Below are positions 19,110-27,945 of a stretch of 64,000 bases of DNA, piece after piece. Both the position numbers and the translations under genes were made by a program. Within the stretch, counting starts at the first letter, position 1, and the number at the start of each line of letters is the position of its first letter. Under the pieces are notes generated by a model. That model was not told the origin of the DNA and made no database searches. It worked only from the letters and a program-made list of their open reading frames with translations. Location of the stretch: the NCBI GenBank assembly GCA_002313255.1, contig DCBA01000003.1:7417-71416 (forward strand), given 5' to 3'. Source of the stretch: Gammaproteobacteria bacterium UBA1119 (lineage in GTDB: Bacteria > Pseudomonadota > Gammaproteobacteria > Pseudomonadales > Azotimanducaceae).

Positions 19110-19259
19110 TAGAACTCACGCGACGAGGTCCCCTCAATCCAGGGCCCCTAAAGTCGATTCTTAATAGAACGCCAACCCTATGAAATATAAGGCATTTTAC
19201 TTGTAGCAAGGATTTTGCTGTGATAGTTTCAGCAGGGCCGGATCTGTGGGTTGGGGACA

Positions 19260-19571
19260 ATGACGAAGTCGGAGCTTATTGAGCGAATTACTGCCAACCA
19301 TTCTCAGCTGGCGTCGAAAGACGTAGAACTTGCGGTAAAAGAGATGTTGGAGCACATGTCGTGGACGCTTTCCAGTGGAGCAAGAATTGAAATTCGAGGC
19401 TTTGGTAGTTTCGCGCTTCATTACCGTGTCCCGCGTATCGGTCGGAATCCCAAAACGGGCAAAGCCGTAGGCTTGATGGGGAAATACGTACCGCATTTTA
19501 AGCCTGGGAAAAAGCTGCGAGACCTAGTAAATAGGTCGCTGGATGACACGTCGTTACCGGACGATATATAA
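19260..19571 (+). CDS. ihfB: Integration host factor subunit beta
   Basis: IHF-beta pairs with IHF-alpha to bend DNA at specific sites. The ATG at 19260 gives [10 protein letters not shown], the exact family start, so an upstream in-frame TTG at 19251 is rejected. The 103-residue protein has EIRGFGSF, the DNA-intercalating arm [12 protein letters not shown] and [15 protein letters not shown] short acidic tail follows. The rpsA-ihfB-lapA order is conserved in gammaproteobacteria. Confidence 0.96.
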   Translation: MTKSELIERITANHSQLASKDVELAVKEMLEHMSWTLSSGARIEIRGFGSFALHYRVPRIGRNPKTGKAVGLMGKYVPHFKPGKKLRDLVNRSLDDTSLPDDI

Positions 19572-19645
19572 AATCTTATAGTGGTAGGGGTTCTATCAGC
19601 CCCGCGCAAAGAATCTGATAGGTCGAATGCAAACCAGGTAGTTAC

Positions 19646-19921
19646 GTGAAACAAGTTCTGCTGATTTTTATTGGTATAGCTATCGCAGGGCTTGCAACAT
19701 TGTTTGCCATTGAAAACGCATCAGTCGTTTCGTTATCTATTTTTGAATTTCGGTCGGCTCAACTGCCGTTGTTCGTTTGGCTGGTAATAGCATTCTCGGC
19801 CGGTTTGATATTGGGTTTGTTTGTTGCGGCCATAGTTTTTTTTCGGGCGAAAACCCGTGAACGGAAAATTAAACAAGATCTCGGTGCCAACCGTAACGAA
19901 TTGTTTAAGTTGCAGAAATAG
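19646..19921 (+). CDS. lapA: LapA-family membrane protein (DUF1049)
   Basis: LapA is a small inner membrane protein; in E. coli it works with LapB, which controls LpxC turnover and lipopolysaccharide assembly. This 91-residue protein starts at a GTG, has two transmembrane segments (about residues 3-22 and 42-66), the family ENASVVSLSIFEF stretch between them, and a basic cytoplasmic tail. The usual next genes lapB and pyrF are missing: conserved gene order stops here and accessory genes begin. Confidence 0.85.
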   Translation: MKQVLLIFIGIAIAGLATLFAIENASVVSLSIFEFRSAQLPLFVWLVIAFSAGLILGLFVAAIVFFRAKTRERKIKQDLGANRNELFKLQK

Positions 19922-20288
19922 TCAGAGCTAAAGTAGTACCCAAGAATCAAGCGCAAAAGACGCGTAGGCATATCCGATGCGTTAGAAGAAGCGTTCGCGT
20001 TTGTAGGACTGGTTCCGAACCGAGGAATGCATGTTTCAGAGTTCCGGGATATTTTTGTGTCGCAATCGTCCGGTTAGCTTTAGGCATTTTGCTTGGACGA
20101 TCGTTAGCTTCAAGAAACGCGAGCCCAACAGGGCCGAACCCAGCGTGCGATCGCTTCTAGTGGGCAGTGCGTGAATGTATAGGGATTGTTATTCTTTGAT
20201 CTTCAACCCGCCAATTGTCCATCCGCTACTCAGAGTTGGACTATAAAACCGGCGCTGAGTGATTCTGCCGTCGTATTGGGACATGTGA
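19922..20288. other. 367-base gap after lapA, no intact gene
   Basis: This marks the switch from conserved to accessory gene content. One plus-strand reading (about 19952-20077) gives ISDALEEAFAFVGLVPNRG and then HVSEF before a TAG, faintly like the wing of a GntR-type helix-turn-helix (GLVxLVPNRGAxV). It is too short and weak to call a gene. No tRNA, direct repeat or transposase remnant that could mark an insertion point was found. Confidence 0.5.
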
Positions 20289-21230
20289 ATGAGAAGTTCA
20301 TCCGTAGGGCGTGAACCCGCATGGTTTGCGCGCGCCCTAGGTACACCAAGCGAAAGTTCGTCGATCAAGGTGGATGGAATCGACATCCATTACGAGTGTT
20401 GGGGCGACACCAGCCAACCAGGCATTGTGCTTATACACGGGAGCAACGCTCACCTTGAGTGGTGGCGCTTTGTCGCCCCATTTTTGGCTGACCAATTTCG
20501 AGTAGTGGCGCTAGACCTATCGGGCAATGGGAATAGCCAATGGCGGTCCCAGTACAGCGGTGAAGTGTACGCGAAAGAAGTTGAAGCAGTCGCTCGCGAG
20601 GCCATTGAGCACCCGGATCCGTTTGTTGTCGGCCATAGTTTTGGGGGATTTGTTGCGCTTGAGGCCGGCCATCGATACGGGCCGCGATTGGGAGGTGTCG
20701 TATTAGTAGACTATACAGTTGCTCCGCCTGAGACATACAACGAGTGGGGCCTTCGAGCGCGACGAGAGGCGTTGGGTCCTCGTAAGACGCGCGTATACAA
20801 AGACTTAGAAACAGCGCTAACGCGATTCCGCTTATTGCCCGAACAACCCACAGAGTACGAATGCGTGTTGCAGCATATTGCTAAGCACTCGCTCCGCAGG
20901 GTGGAAGGTGGTTGGACATGGAAATTCGACCCCACCATGTTTGATGACCTCGAAATGGGCAATGACCAACACCAAAAGTTTGCTCGTATGCTGTGCCGCT
21001 CAGCGGTGATTCTTGGTGAAACGAGTGGTGATGAGGGTGCGAAGTCGGCACCCTTTATGTCTCAGATGACGGCTGGAAAATTACCCTCGTTCAAGGTCCC
21101 TGGAACGCATCACCATCTCATGTTCGAGGAACCCATCGCGTTAGCGATGGGCCTGAAGGGTATTTTTTTGGCATGGTTACGCGAAGATGGAGTTGAGGTC
21201 ATGAATGAGAGCTTGAGCACCCATCGATGA
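20289..21230 (+). CDS. Alpha/beta hydrolase
   Basis: A 313-residue alpha/beta-hydrolase. After an N-terminal EPAWFARAL segment comes the oxyanion region LIHGSNAHLEWWRF, then the nucleophile elbow VVGHSFGGFVALEAG with the catalytic Ser. A cap region follows, and the catalytic His lies in GTHHHLMFEEP. No signal peptide, so it is cytoplasmic. The substrate is unknown; esters and other small hydrolysable compounds are typical. It ends convergently with the FAD dehydrogenase gene, 17 bases apart. Confidence 0.85.
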   Translation: MRSSSVGREPAWFARALGTPSESSSIKVDGIDIHYECWGDTSQPGIVLIHGSNAHLEWWRFVAPFLADQFRVVALDLSGNGNSQWRSQYSGEVYAKEVEAVAREAIEHPDPFVVGHSFGGFVALEAGHRYGPRLGGVVLVDYTVAPPETYNEWGLRARREALGPRKTRVYKDLETALTRFRLLPEQPTEYECVLQHIAKHSLRRVEGGWTWKFDPTMFDDLEMGNDQHQKFARMLCRSAVILGETSGDEGAKSAPFMSQMTAGKLPSFKVPGTHHHLMFEEPIALAMGLKGIFLAWLREDGVEVMNESLSTHR

Positions 21231-21247
21231 ATCGAACGTAGCATATG

Positions 21248-22711
21248 TCAAGCGCTGGAGTCGTTTGCAGCGTTGCTGCCGGCGACGCGTCCAAACACTG
21301 AACCCGAGGTCAGACCGGTCCCACCAGGATAGTTAAAGTAAAAGAGGCCGCCGACGATTTCACCGGCCGCGTAAAGTCCGGGGATTGGACTTCCGGCTTC
21401 GTCGATGACCCGTGCGTTAGAATCCACATGGAGGCCACCGAAAGTAAACGTAATTCCACAAGTAACACCGTATGCCTCAAAAGGCGGGGTATCGATGGGG
21501 TTCGCCCAGTTCGACTTTGGAACCGCAAGACCTTGCGTACAAAGCCCGTCTTTCACCGACGGATCGAACGCCGTGTTGCCGTTGCAAGCGGCATTGTATG
21601 CGGACACGCAGCTCACGAAATTCTCGGTATCCACGCCTTCCATACCTTGCGCTAACTCACTCAGTGTTTCTGCTTGTATGCGGGTTACTTGTTTTATTCG
21701 GTACTCATCTCTGAGTAGGTGGCTTACTTTTTTGTCGAAAATTTGATACGCGAATTGGTCAGGCTGTTTCAGAATTTCGTGCCCGTAACGCGCGTAAGTG
21801 TAGTTCCGAAAATCGGCGCCCTCGTCCACGAATCGTTCTCCGTTCGCGTTGACCATGATGCCCAAAGGGTAGGAATGTTTCTGGAAATTATCTCCCACCT
21901 CAAGGTCACCAAATTCCGGAGCATTACGGTCCCAGCTAACGGCGTGACATCCTGACCAGTGACCGCGGGTGGCGGCGCCGATCTCGGTAGCCATCTTGAT
22001 ACCGTCACCGGTGTTAAATCGAGTGCCACGAACGGGCACGAGGTCCCAACCGGGTCCTAAGTACCGTGTCCTCCACGCGGGATTGGACTCGAACCCTCCG
22101 CAAGCCAATACCACCGCATCGGCAGCGATCGAGTCGTCACCAACTTCGACTCCACAAACGTTGCCCGCTTTGCATAGCAATCGAGTTGCACGACTTTGGT
22201 ATCGAATTACTACGCCGATTTTTTCTGCAATCGTGGTCAGACTATCAACCAAGCCTGGACCTCCACCCCAAGCTTCCACGGTTAGACCGCCCCAAAATCG
22301 AACGGCCCCTTCAATCTCAAACGACTGGCGGCCGTAAAGCGGGAGAAAACGGACTCCGTGCTGCTGCATCCAGCGCAAGGTGTCAAAACTTTCCTCGACT
22401 AACTTTTCGGCAAGGTCAGGATCAATCCTATAGTTTGTAACCCTACCCAGATCTTCATAGAAATCCTCGCGAGCATAGGTTCCGAATTCGGTGCGCTCGA
22501 TCTCCGATGGTGTGAGATCGGGCATAATTTTTAAGAGGTCGTCGATGCCTTCGTACACGGTCCGCATCGCACCTGCTGTGAAGCGCGAATTCCCCCCCCG
22601 CAATTCGTATGACGCGCGTTCTAGTAGGACGACGCCGGCACCTCGCTCGCGCGCACTAATCGCCGCGCAAAGCGCGGCATTGCCTCCCCCGACGATCACC
22701 ACGCGAGTCAT
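21248..22711 (-). CDS. FAD-dependent tricarballylate dehydrogenase-like oxidoreductase
   Basis: A flavoprotein of the fumarate reductase/succinate dehydrogenase family, 487 residues, closest in pattern to TcuA. The N-terminus VVIVGGGNAALCAAISARERG is the dinucleotide-binding motif, followed by GGNSRFTAGAMR. A later CGGFESNPAWR matches the family. The C-terminus has TFGGLHVDSNARV, GLYAAGEIVGG and NYPGGTGLTSGSVFGR, which close the FAD site. It overlaps the upstream CaiB-type gene by four bases, so the two form an operon. I infer oxidation of a dicarboxylate or tricarboxylate-like compound. There is no TcuB-like iron-sulphur partner nearby. Confidence 0.8.
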   Translation of the reverse strand: MTRVVIVGGGNAALCAAISARERGAGVVLLERASYELRGGNSRFTAGAMRTVYEGIDDLLKIMPDLTPSEIERTEFGTYAREDFYEDLGRVTNYRIDPDLAEKLVEESFDTLRWMQQHGVRFLPLYGRQSFEIEGAVRFWGGLTVEAWGGGPGLVDSLTTIAEKIGVVIRYQSRATRLLCKAGNVCGVEVGDDSIAADAVVLACGGFESNPAWRTRYLGPGWDLVPVRGTRFNTGDGIKMATEIGAATRGHWSGCHAVSWDRNAPEFGDLEVGDNFQKHSYPLGIMVNANGERFVDEGADFRNYTYARYGHEILKQPDQFAYQIFDKKVSHLLRDEYRIKQVTRIQAETLSELAQGMEGVDTENFVSCVSAYNAACNGNTAFDPSVKDGLCTQGLAVPKSNWANPIDTPPFEAYGVTCGITFTFGGLHVDSNARVIDEAGSPIPGLYAAGEIVGGLFYFNYPGGTGLTSGSVFGRVAGSNAANDSSA

Positions 22712-23922
22712 ACGATCACGCCGATTTTTCGTAACCGTTTAATTTCCAAAGGATTGATGCCGGACTCCGTTAGAATTTCATCGCTATCACGTCCGAGCGT
22801 TGGGGGTACAGATGTTGGTCCCGTGGGTGCGTTGTCGACTGTAAACCCTGCGCCCAAAAACGTCAGGGCATGGTCCATTCCGGGGACATCGGATATGGTT
22901 GTAAAGCTGTTTCGAAACTTCAATTGTGGGTGTTGCACGACTTCGTCGAGGTTCTTCAATTGTCCCGACGGTACACCCGCCTTGCGAAGTACGTCGTCCC
23001 AATGATTGGCTGAATCTGTCGAGAAAATCGCACCAAAAATTGCACGTAGCTCGTCTCGGTGTTCGCTTGATGCGTTGATGTCACGAAAACGATCGTCTTC
23101 CAACAAATCTCCGCGGCCAAGCGCGCGGGCCATCCGTTCGAACAAGCGTTGATTGTTGGCATTAACCAAAAGCACTCCGTCCTTGGTTTCCCAGGTACCG
23201 GCGGATCCGATTTGGGCTAATGGGTTGGGTCCTACCCGTGCTCCAACCTTGCCGGTGGCAAAGAAGTTGTAGTAGTTAAGTCCCATAAGCGCCATGCAAG
23301 ATTCGAGCATCGAGACATCCAAAAAAGCTCCCGCGCCCTCACGACCCATACGGACCAACGCGCCGAGAATGGCCGAGCTTGCGATGACTGCTGTGCCGGC
23401 GTCGGCGACGGCAAATCCGACTCGGACGGGCTGGTCTTCGGTTCCGGTTGCCATGAACATGCCGGATTCACCCTGTATTAAATGATCCATTGCGGGACGA
23501 TCTGCATCCGGACCTGTCTGCCCGTATCCAGAGATCGCGCAATAAATTATGGATGGGTTTGCAGTCCGGGCAGTTTCATAACCGATGCCAATCCGTTCGG
23601 CGGTTCCGGGACGCATGTTAATCACGATCACGTCCGCGTCTTTCATTAGTTGATTCACGACGCGGACTCCATCTTTGGTTTTCAGATTTAGCGCAATGGA
23701 ACGTTTGTTTGCATTTTGGCCGAGAAAACCCGGTGACATCCCGGGAGCAAGCTGCACCCCCATAGTACGCATTTGGTCGCCGGCTCCGGGCGCTTCGACT
23801 TTAATGACGTCAGCACCCATCAGAGCGAGCTGATACGTACAGAGCGGACCGGCGTGCACGTGCGTGAAGTCCAGTACCCGCACTCCTTCAAGGAGATCGA
23901 TGCGCGGCGAATTTTCCGGCAT
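22708..23922 (-). CDS. CaiB/BaiF family CoA-transferase
   Basis: Class III CoA-transferases move CoA between carboxylic acids. The 404-residue protein has the family start LEGVRVLDFTHVHAGPLCTYQLALMGADVIKVE. The nucleophile Asp is in the MDHLIQGESGMF segment (family DxxxQAxSG). VLVNANNQRLFERM and the RLRKIGVI end complete the fold. It is the first gene of a two-gene minus-strand operon with the FAD dehydrogenase, and diverges from an enoyl-CoA hydratase gene. A paralogue lies at 31261-32448. The acid substrate is not predictable. Confidence 0.9.
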   Translation of the reverse strand: MPENSPRIDLLEGVRVLDFTHVHAGPLCTYQLALMGADVIKVEAPGAGDQMRTMGVQLAPGMSPGFLGQNANKRSIALNLKTKDGVRVVNQLMKDADVIVINMRPGTAERIGIGYETARTANPSIIYCAISGYGQTGPDADRPAMDHLIQGESGMFMATGTEDQPVRVGFAVADAGTAVIASSAILGALVRMGREGAGAFLDVSMLESCMALMGLNYYNFFATGKVGARVGPNPLAQIGSAGTWETKDGVLLVNANNQRLFERMARALGRGDLLEDDRFRDINASSEHRDELRAIFGAIFSTDSANHWDDVLRKAGVPSGQLKNLDEVVQHPQLKFRNSFTTISDVPGMDHALTFLGAGFTVDNAPTGPTSVPPTLGRDSDEILTESGINPLEIKRLRKIGVIV

Positions 23923-23988
23923 TTGCCCGTTATCCTGCTTACTCGTAGTCTTTGGAGCCTATCACGAGCATATCGGGGGGAATGGACC

Positions 23989-24780
23989 GTGGACGTTAGC
24001 CAATTTGAGAGAGAAGGGCACGTTGCGCGAATCACGCTGGATCGGCCGGAAGCGTTGAATTCGCTCAATCCGGATCTCCGCTGGGAGCTTTCGCAACACT
24101 TCGACGAGGTAGAAAAAGATGACGAGATCTGGCTCGCGGTGGTGACGGGTAGGGGAGACAGGGCGTTTTGTGCCGGTGCTGACCTTAAACATCGAGCGCG
24201 GGAACGAGATGCCACGAACGAACAACGTACGGTTTGGGCTCAGAAGAATATCGAGACTCGGTCCTTAACCGAACGTTGGTATTTCTCCAAACCGGTAATC
24301 GCGAGGGTGAACGGTTTCGCTCTGGGGGGTGGGCTCGAATTGGCGATGGCGTGCGACATCATCGTCGCGGCCGACCATGCGGAGTTTGGTCTACCAGAAC
24401 CCCGTCGAGGCCTCATTGCTGGGGCCGTTGGCGTCCATCGTTTACCCCGCCAGATCGGACTGAAACCCGCGATGGGGCACATGCTGACTGGCCGACATAT
24501 GACAGCTGATCGCGCGTACGAGTTGGGGTTGGTAAACCAGGTCGTGTCACTCGGTGATCTGGATTCGGCTGTAGATAGCTGGATTGAAGATATCCTTCGC
24601 TGCGCACCTCTCTCCGTCAGAGCGACAAAAGAAGCCGCGATGCAGGGTCTCGACATGGCTTTACCGCAGGCTTTTTACAGTCAATACGAGTGGGAACAGA
24701 AACGCCAACGTAGTACTGATACGTTAGAAGGGCCGAGGGCATTTGCCGAAAAACGGGAACCACGTTGGGTGGGCAAATGA
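23989..24780 (+). CDS. Enoyl-CoA hydratase/isomerase (crotonase family)
   Basis: A crotonase-fold enzyme of about 263 residues. The start is the GTG at 23989, preceded by a GGGGGG ribosome binding site at 23975-23980. Longer readings into the divergent CaiB gene are rejected. The oxyanion hole is GDRAFCAGADLKH and NGFALGGGLELAMACDI. Both usual catalytic glutamates are present, in GGLELA and in FGLPEPRRGL. It therefore probably hydrates a 2-enoyl-CoA. The stop overlaps the start of a zinc alcohol dehydrogenase (ATGA), which suggests sequential steps of one pathway. Confidence 0.87.
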   Translation: MDVSQFEREGHVARITLDRPEALNSLNPDLRWELSQHFDEVEKDDEIWLAVVTGRGDRAFCAGADLKHRARERDATNEQRTVWAQKNIETRSLTERWYFSKPVIARVNGFALGGGLELAMACDIIVAADHAEFGLPEPRRGLIAGAVGVHRLPRQIGLKPAMGHMLTGRHMTADRAYELGLVNQVVSLGDLDSAVDSWIEDILRCAPLSVRATKEAAMQGLDMALPQAFYSQYEWEQKRQRSTDTLEGPRAFAEKREPRWVGK

Positions 24781-25874
24781 ACGTTCCCAAGACTTCCTTC
24801 GCCATGGTTCAGATCGGGCCACGCGAGCTCGAGGCAAGGGACGTGCCAATTCCTGATATCGATGCAGATGGCGCTATTCTTGAGCTTGAAGCTTGCGGTA
24901 TTTGTGGAAGCGATTACGAACAATTTGAAGGCGTCCTGCGAACGCCGTTCCCCGTCATTCCAGGCCATGAACCCCTCGGAAAAATCGTGCGCATTGGCGA
25001 TCTTGCGGCTGCTCGGTGGGGTGTTGATGAAGGAGATCGTGTGGCGATCGAGACGATGGTGTCTTGTCGCCATTGCGACCCGTGCTTGGGTGGTGCGTAC
25101 CACTTATGTGATAACAGACGAATCTATTCCTATATCCCGCTAACCGAAGCACCGGGCCTATGGGGCGGGTATTCGCAATACATGTACCTGGATCCGAACT
25201 CAATCGTCCATCGAATGGATTCGAGTTTGCCCGCTGAAACTGCCGTCATTTTTAACCCATTAGGTGCCGGCTTTCGTTGGGCTGTGGAAATTCCAGAGAC
25301 CGGTGTTGGCGACACCATCGTCATCCTCGGGCCAGGACAGCGAGGCTTGGCGAGCGTGATTGCCTGTCGGGAGGCCGGCGCTGGAACAATCATCGTGACC
25401 GGCCTTGCCGTGGATGCTCGCAAACTCGAAGTAGCAAGGCTATACGGAGCCGATCACACCGTTGACGTCGATAACGAGAATTCCGTACGACGCGTAAAAG
25501 AACTTACCGAAGGGAAAGGCGCGGACATTGTCGTTGACGTCAGTTCCTATGCCACGCAACCCGTTGTCGACGCGCTGTCCATGGTTCGGCCCGGAGGAAC
25601 AATCGTTCTGGCGGGCGTCAAGGGGTTCAAGCCGGTTGATGAATTCGTCAGTGATCTAATCGTCATGAAGGAAATAACGATCAAGGGAGCGATCGGGGTG
25701 ACGTCGTCTGGGTATAACCGCGCGATTAAGCTAATCGAATCGGGCCGTGTTGATTTCAGCTTGATGCACACGCACGACTTCCCACTCGCCGATGCAGAAT
25801 TAGCGATTCGGACGTTGGCGCGGGAAATTGACGGCGACGAATCCATCCATTCCTGCCTGATTCCTCCTCGCTAG
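24777..25874 (+). CDS. Zinc-dependent medium-chain alcohol dehydrogenase
   Basis: A 365-residue MDR enzyme. CGICGSDYEQFEG and GHEPLGKIV carry catalytic zinc ligands. Four cysteines in CRHCDPCLGGAYHLC hold the structural zinc. The Rossmann segment has VILGPGQRGLASV and prefers NAD(H) by general pattern. The start chosen is the ATG at 24777 that overlaps the enoyl-CoA hydratase stop. It resembles threonine and sorbitol dehydrogenase types but the substrate is unknown. Coupling with the hydratase suggests oxidation of a hydroxyl made or used by that step. Confidence 0.86.
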   Translation: MNVPKTSFAMVQIGPRELEARDVPIPDIDADGAILELEACGICGSDYEQFEGVLRTPFPVIPGHEPLGKIVRIGDLAAARWGVDEGDRVAIETMVSCRHCDPCLGGAYHLCDNRRIYSYIPLTEAPGLWGGYSQYMYLDPNSIVHRMDSSLPAETAVIFNPLGAGFRWAVEIPETGVGDTIVILGPGQRGLASVIACREAGAGTIIVTGLAVDARKLEVARLYGADHTVDVDNENSVRRVKELTEGKGADIVVDVSSYATQPVVDALSMVRPGGTIVLAGVKGFKPVDEFVSDLIVMKEITIKGAIGVTSSGYNRAIKLIESGRVDFSLMHTHDFPLADAELAIRTLAREIDGDESIHSCLIPPR

Positions 25875-25921
25875 GGCTCATGTAGACTGGGCGAAGAGAT
25901 CTGATTGGAGCGACGATTCGC

Positions 25922-26374
25922 ATGACGAATACACCGGACACCCGACCCACATTCGAATTCAACGAAAAAGTTGCCCGTTCGTTTTTAGACAATGCCTCGG
26001 TCGCAGGCGGGCTGCATGGTTACCTCGGGTTTGAGACGGTCGATGTTGGTCCCGGCACAATGCAGGGAAGATTCCAAGTACGAGAGGAGTTACTTACGTC
26101 GTTTGGCAACATGCATGGCGGCGTTTTATCGGCGTTTTGCGATCATCTTCTTGGCACCGTGTGTTACCCGGTAATGAAAAAGGGGCAATGGGCTGCGACA
26201 ACGGAATTCAAAATCAATCTCACGCGGCCGGTGAGTGGCGGCGTCGTCGACGGTTATGCCACGATCGAGACGTTCGGGCGGACCCAAGCGGTTGTACGAA
26301 TTGAAGTGCTTAACGAGGGGCGTATTGCGGCAATCGCGCAAGGAACCGTTACCATCATGGACCCGCGGACCTGA
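25922..26374 (+). CDS. PaaI-family hotdog thioesterase
   Basis: A 150-residue single hotdog domain protein. The family motif FGNMHGGVLSAFCDHLLGT is present (GNxHGGxxxxxxD with the catalytic acid). TTEFKINLTRPVSGG forms the later strands, followed by TRPV and a C-terminal beta strand. It likely hydrolyses an acyl- or aryl-CoA to free acid. It follows the hydratase-dehydrogenase pair by 48 bases on the same strand, consistent with CoA recycling in the same pathway. Confidence 0.85.
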   Translation: MTNTPDTRPTFEFNEKVARSFLDNASVAGGLHGYLGFETVDVGPGTMQGRFQVREELLTSFGNMHGGVLSAFCDHLLGTVCYPVMKKGQWAATTEFKINLTRPVSGGVVDGYATIETFGRTQAVVRIEVLNEGRIAAIAQGTVTIMDPRT

Positions 26375-26443
26375 ACCACTTTACCGACGAGTTAGCGTCG
26401 ATCAAGCGCCGCCCAACGTCCGTCTAATGTGACGGGGCATCCT

Positions 26444-27202
26444 ATGGGCATCATGACGGACGAAGAAAAATTTCAATTCGATCTTCAAGGGTACGTGGTC
26501 ATTAGGGACGTCCTCTCGCAGGAAGAATGCACCGAACTTTCGGTGCTCGCTGATAGCGTTTGGCCAGAACAAGATGACGACGGACTTCTCCGTCGAACCG
26601 AGGACATTTCGCGCTGGCACCCGCGATTTCTCGATTTAGTCGATCATCCCAAAGTGTTGCCGTACCTGGTGGAATTGATCGGAAGTCGCCTGCGTATCGA
26701 CCACGATTACTGCATTTTCATGAAGGCGGGCGCCGCACGCAATGCGCTTCATGGGGGACCCAGAATCTTTGAGACTGATCATTGGTATCACTACAGTGAT
26801 GGCGTCATACGTAATGGTTTGACCGTAGCTACTTGGGCGTTAACGGATGCGCTTGTTGGCCAGGGCGGTTTTGTGTGTGTTCCCGGTAGCCACAAAACGA
26901 ATTTTCTCAAAGCTTTTCCGGACGATGTTCGCCGCTTTGAACGAACAAGCGATTACGTGGTTCAACCCGAATTGCTTGCGGGCGATGTATTAATTTTTAC
27001 GGAAGCCCTTATTCATGGGACCTCGACGTGGACTGCAGACCATGAACGTCGTACGTTGCTATACAAATACAGTCCGCCTCATTCGACTTGGCGTAAGAAG
27101 CCGTTCGATGTGTCGGCGTACCCCGACGCGACGGAACAACAGCTTCGACTCATGGCTCCGCCATCCGTCGAGGCTCATAAGCGCGTGCCGGATGAACCCT
27201 AG
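26444..27202 (+). CDS. Phytanoyl-CoA dioxygenase-like protein (unusual metal site)
   Basis: A protein of 252 residues with the PhyH double-stranded beta-helix fold pattern: QFDLQGYVVIRDVLSQEEC at the start, WALTDALVGQGGFVCVPGSHKTNF in the middle, GDVLIFTEALIHGTSTW late with a candidate distal His, and a following Arg (HERRTLLYKY). The usual HxD pair is not visible where expected. The region instead has LHGGPR and DHWYHYSDG, so ligand identity is uncertain. I start it at the ATG at 26444, with a GGGG site upstream; a GTG at 26429 is also possible. It ends convergently, overlapping the next gene by four bases. Confidence 0.75.
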   Translation: MGIMTDEEKFQFDLQGYVVIRDVLSQEECTELSVLADSVWPEQDDDGLLRRTEDISRWHPRFLDLVDHPKVLPYLVELIGSRLRIDHDYCIFMKAGAARNALHGGPRIFETDHWYHYSDGVIRNGLTVATWALTDALVGQGGFVCVPGSHKTNFLKAFPDDVRRFERTSDYVVQPELLAGDVLIFTEALIHGTSTWTADHERRTLLYKYSPPHSTWRKKPFDVSAYPDATEQQLRLMAPPSVEAHKRVPDEP

Positions 27203-27945
27203 TCTTCGGCTCGCTCGAGAAATTTCAGCAGGCCGTCGATACTTTCCCGCGTGTGGATCATACGGGCCGCGACATGATCCCCTGGCACAGTCAATAGTCG
27301 ATATTGTGGGTATTGCGACTGAAGATGTTGGAGCGCGCCTAAGCAACCGTCTGCCAAGCCGGACCAAAGTAGTACCGGGACGCCGAGGTTTGAAAGTGCT
27401 GCTTCAGAACCCTCGGTCTCCTTCAATGCGTTCCAGCACGCTTCAAGGCCCGGCAACACGTTTGTTGTTACCCATGTTGTTAGGTTGGGGGCCGATTCGT
27501 GCGCTCGTTTAAGTAAATCGTTAAATGTGCTCATTGCGGGCACGGCTGAGAGCCCGCCGATCGGGTCCCAGCCCCCGATGGTTAGGGACGCGAGTCGGTC
27601 GGAATGATGCAATGCCATTCCCGTGCCGATCCATCCACCCATTGAGTATCCGATGTAGTGGACCGACTCGACTGATTCGGCATCCAACACTGCGACAATA
27701 TCTCCAGCTCGTTGCTTGCGCACGTAGAGTCGTGGGTCGCTGGGTTTGTCACTACTCCCGTGACCTAGCGAATCCACGGTAAAGACCTGGAAGTTTGCCA
27801 TTAGGGCATTCACGTAACCGACGTCTTCCCACGATTTTTCTTGGCTCAGAAGGCCGTGCTGTAGCAACACGGTTGACGCGTTCCGCGTGGGTCCTTCGAA
27901 TGTTCGGTAGGCGATGTATTGACCCCGATGGAGTGCTTTTTTCAA
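27199..27945 (-). CDS. Alpha/beta hydrolase
   Basis: A 248-residue alpha/beta-hydrolase without signal peptide. It has LLQHGLLSQEKSW (oxyanion region), VDSLGHGSSDKP, the nucleophile elbow YIGYSMGGWIG, a late acid region around WSGLADGCLG, and a candidate catalytic His in VPGDHVAARM. The start overlaps the stop of the upstream amidohydrolase gene by four bases (ATGA), so the two are translationally coupled and probably act in one route. It resembles C-C bond or ester hydrolases, but the substrate is unknown. Confidence 0.83.
   Translation of the reverse strand: MKKALHRGQYIAYRTFEGPTRNASTVLLQHGLLSQEKSWEDVGYVNALMANFQVFTVDSLGHGSSDKPSDPRLYVRKQRAGDIVAVLDAESVESVHYIGYSMGGWIGTGMALHHSDRLASLTIGGWDPIGGLSAVPAMSTFNDLLKRAHESAPNLTTWVTTNVLPGLEACWNALKETEGSEAALSNLGVPVLLWSGLADGCLGALQHLQSQYPQYRLLTVPGDHVAARMIHTRESIDGLLKFLERAED

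Noticed and set aside
19560-19620. Rho-independent terminator after ihfB
   Set aside because: GGGG and CCCC arms flank a loop, but the stem is only four pairs and has no T tract.
19952-20077. GntR-type regulator remnant after lapA
   Set aside because: Only about 25 residues resemble a winged helix and no effector domain follows.
20189-20300. SnoaL-like C-terminal remnant on the minus strand
   Set aside because: A DGRITQRRFYS-like stretch is suggestive, but most of the frame is antisense to the hydrolase start.
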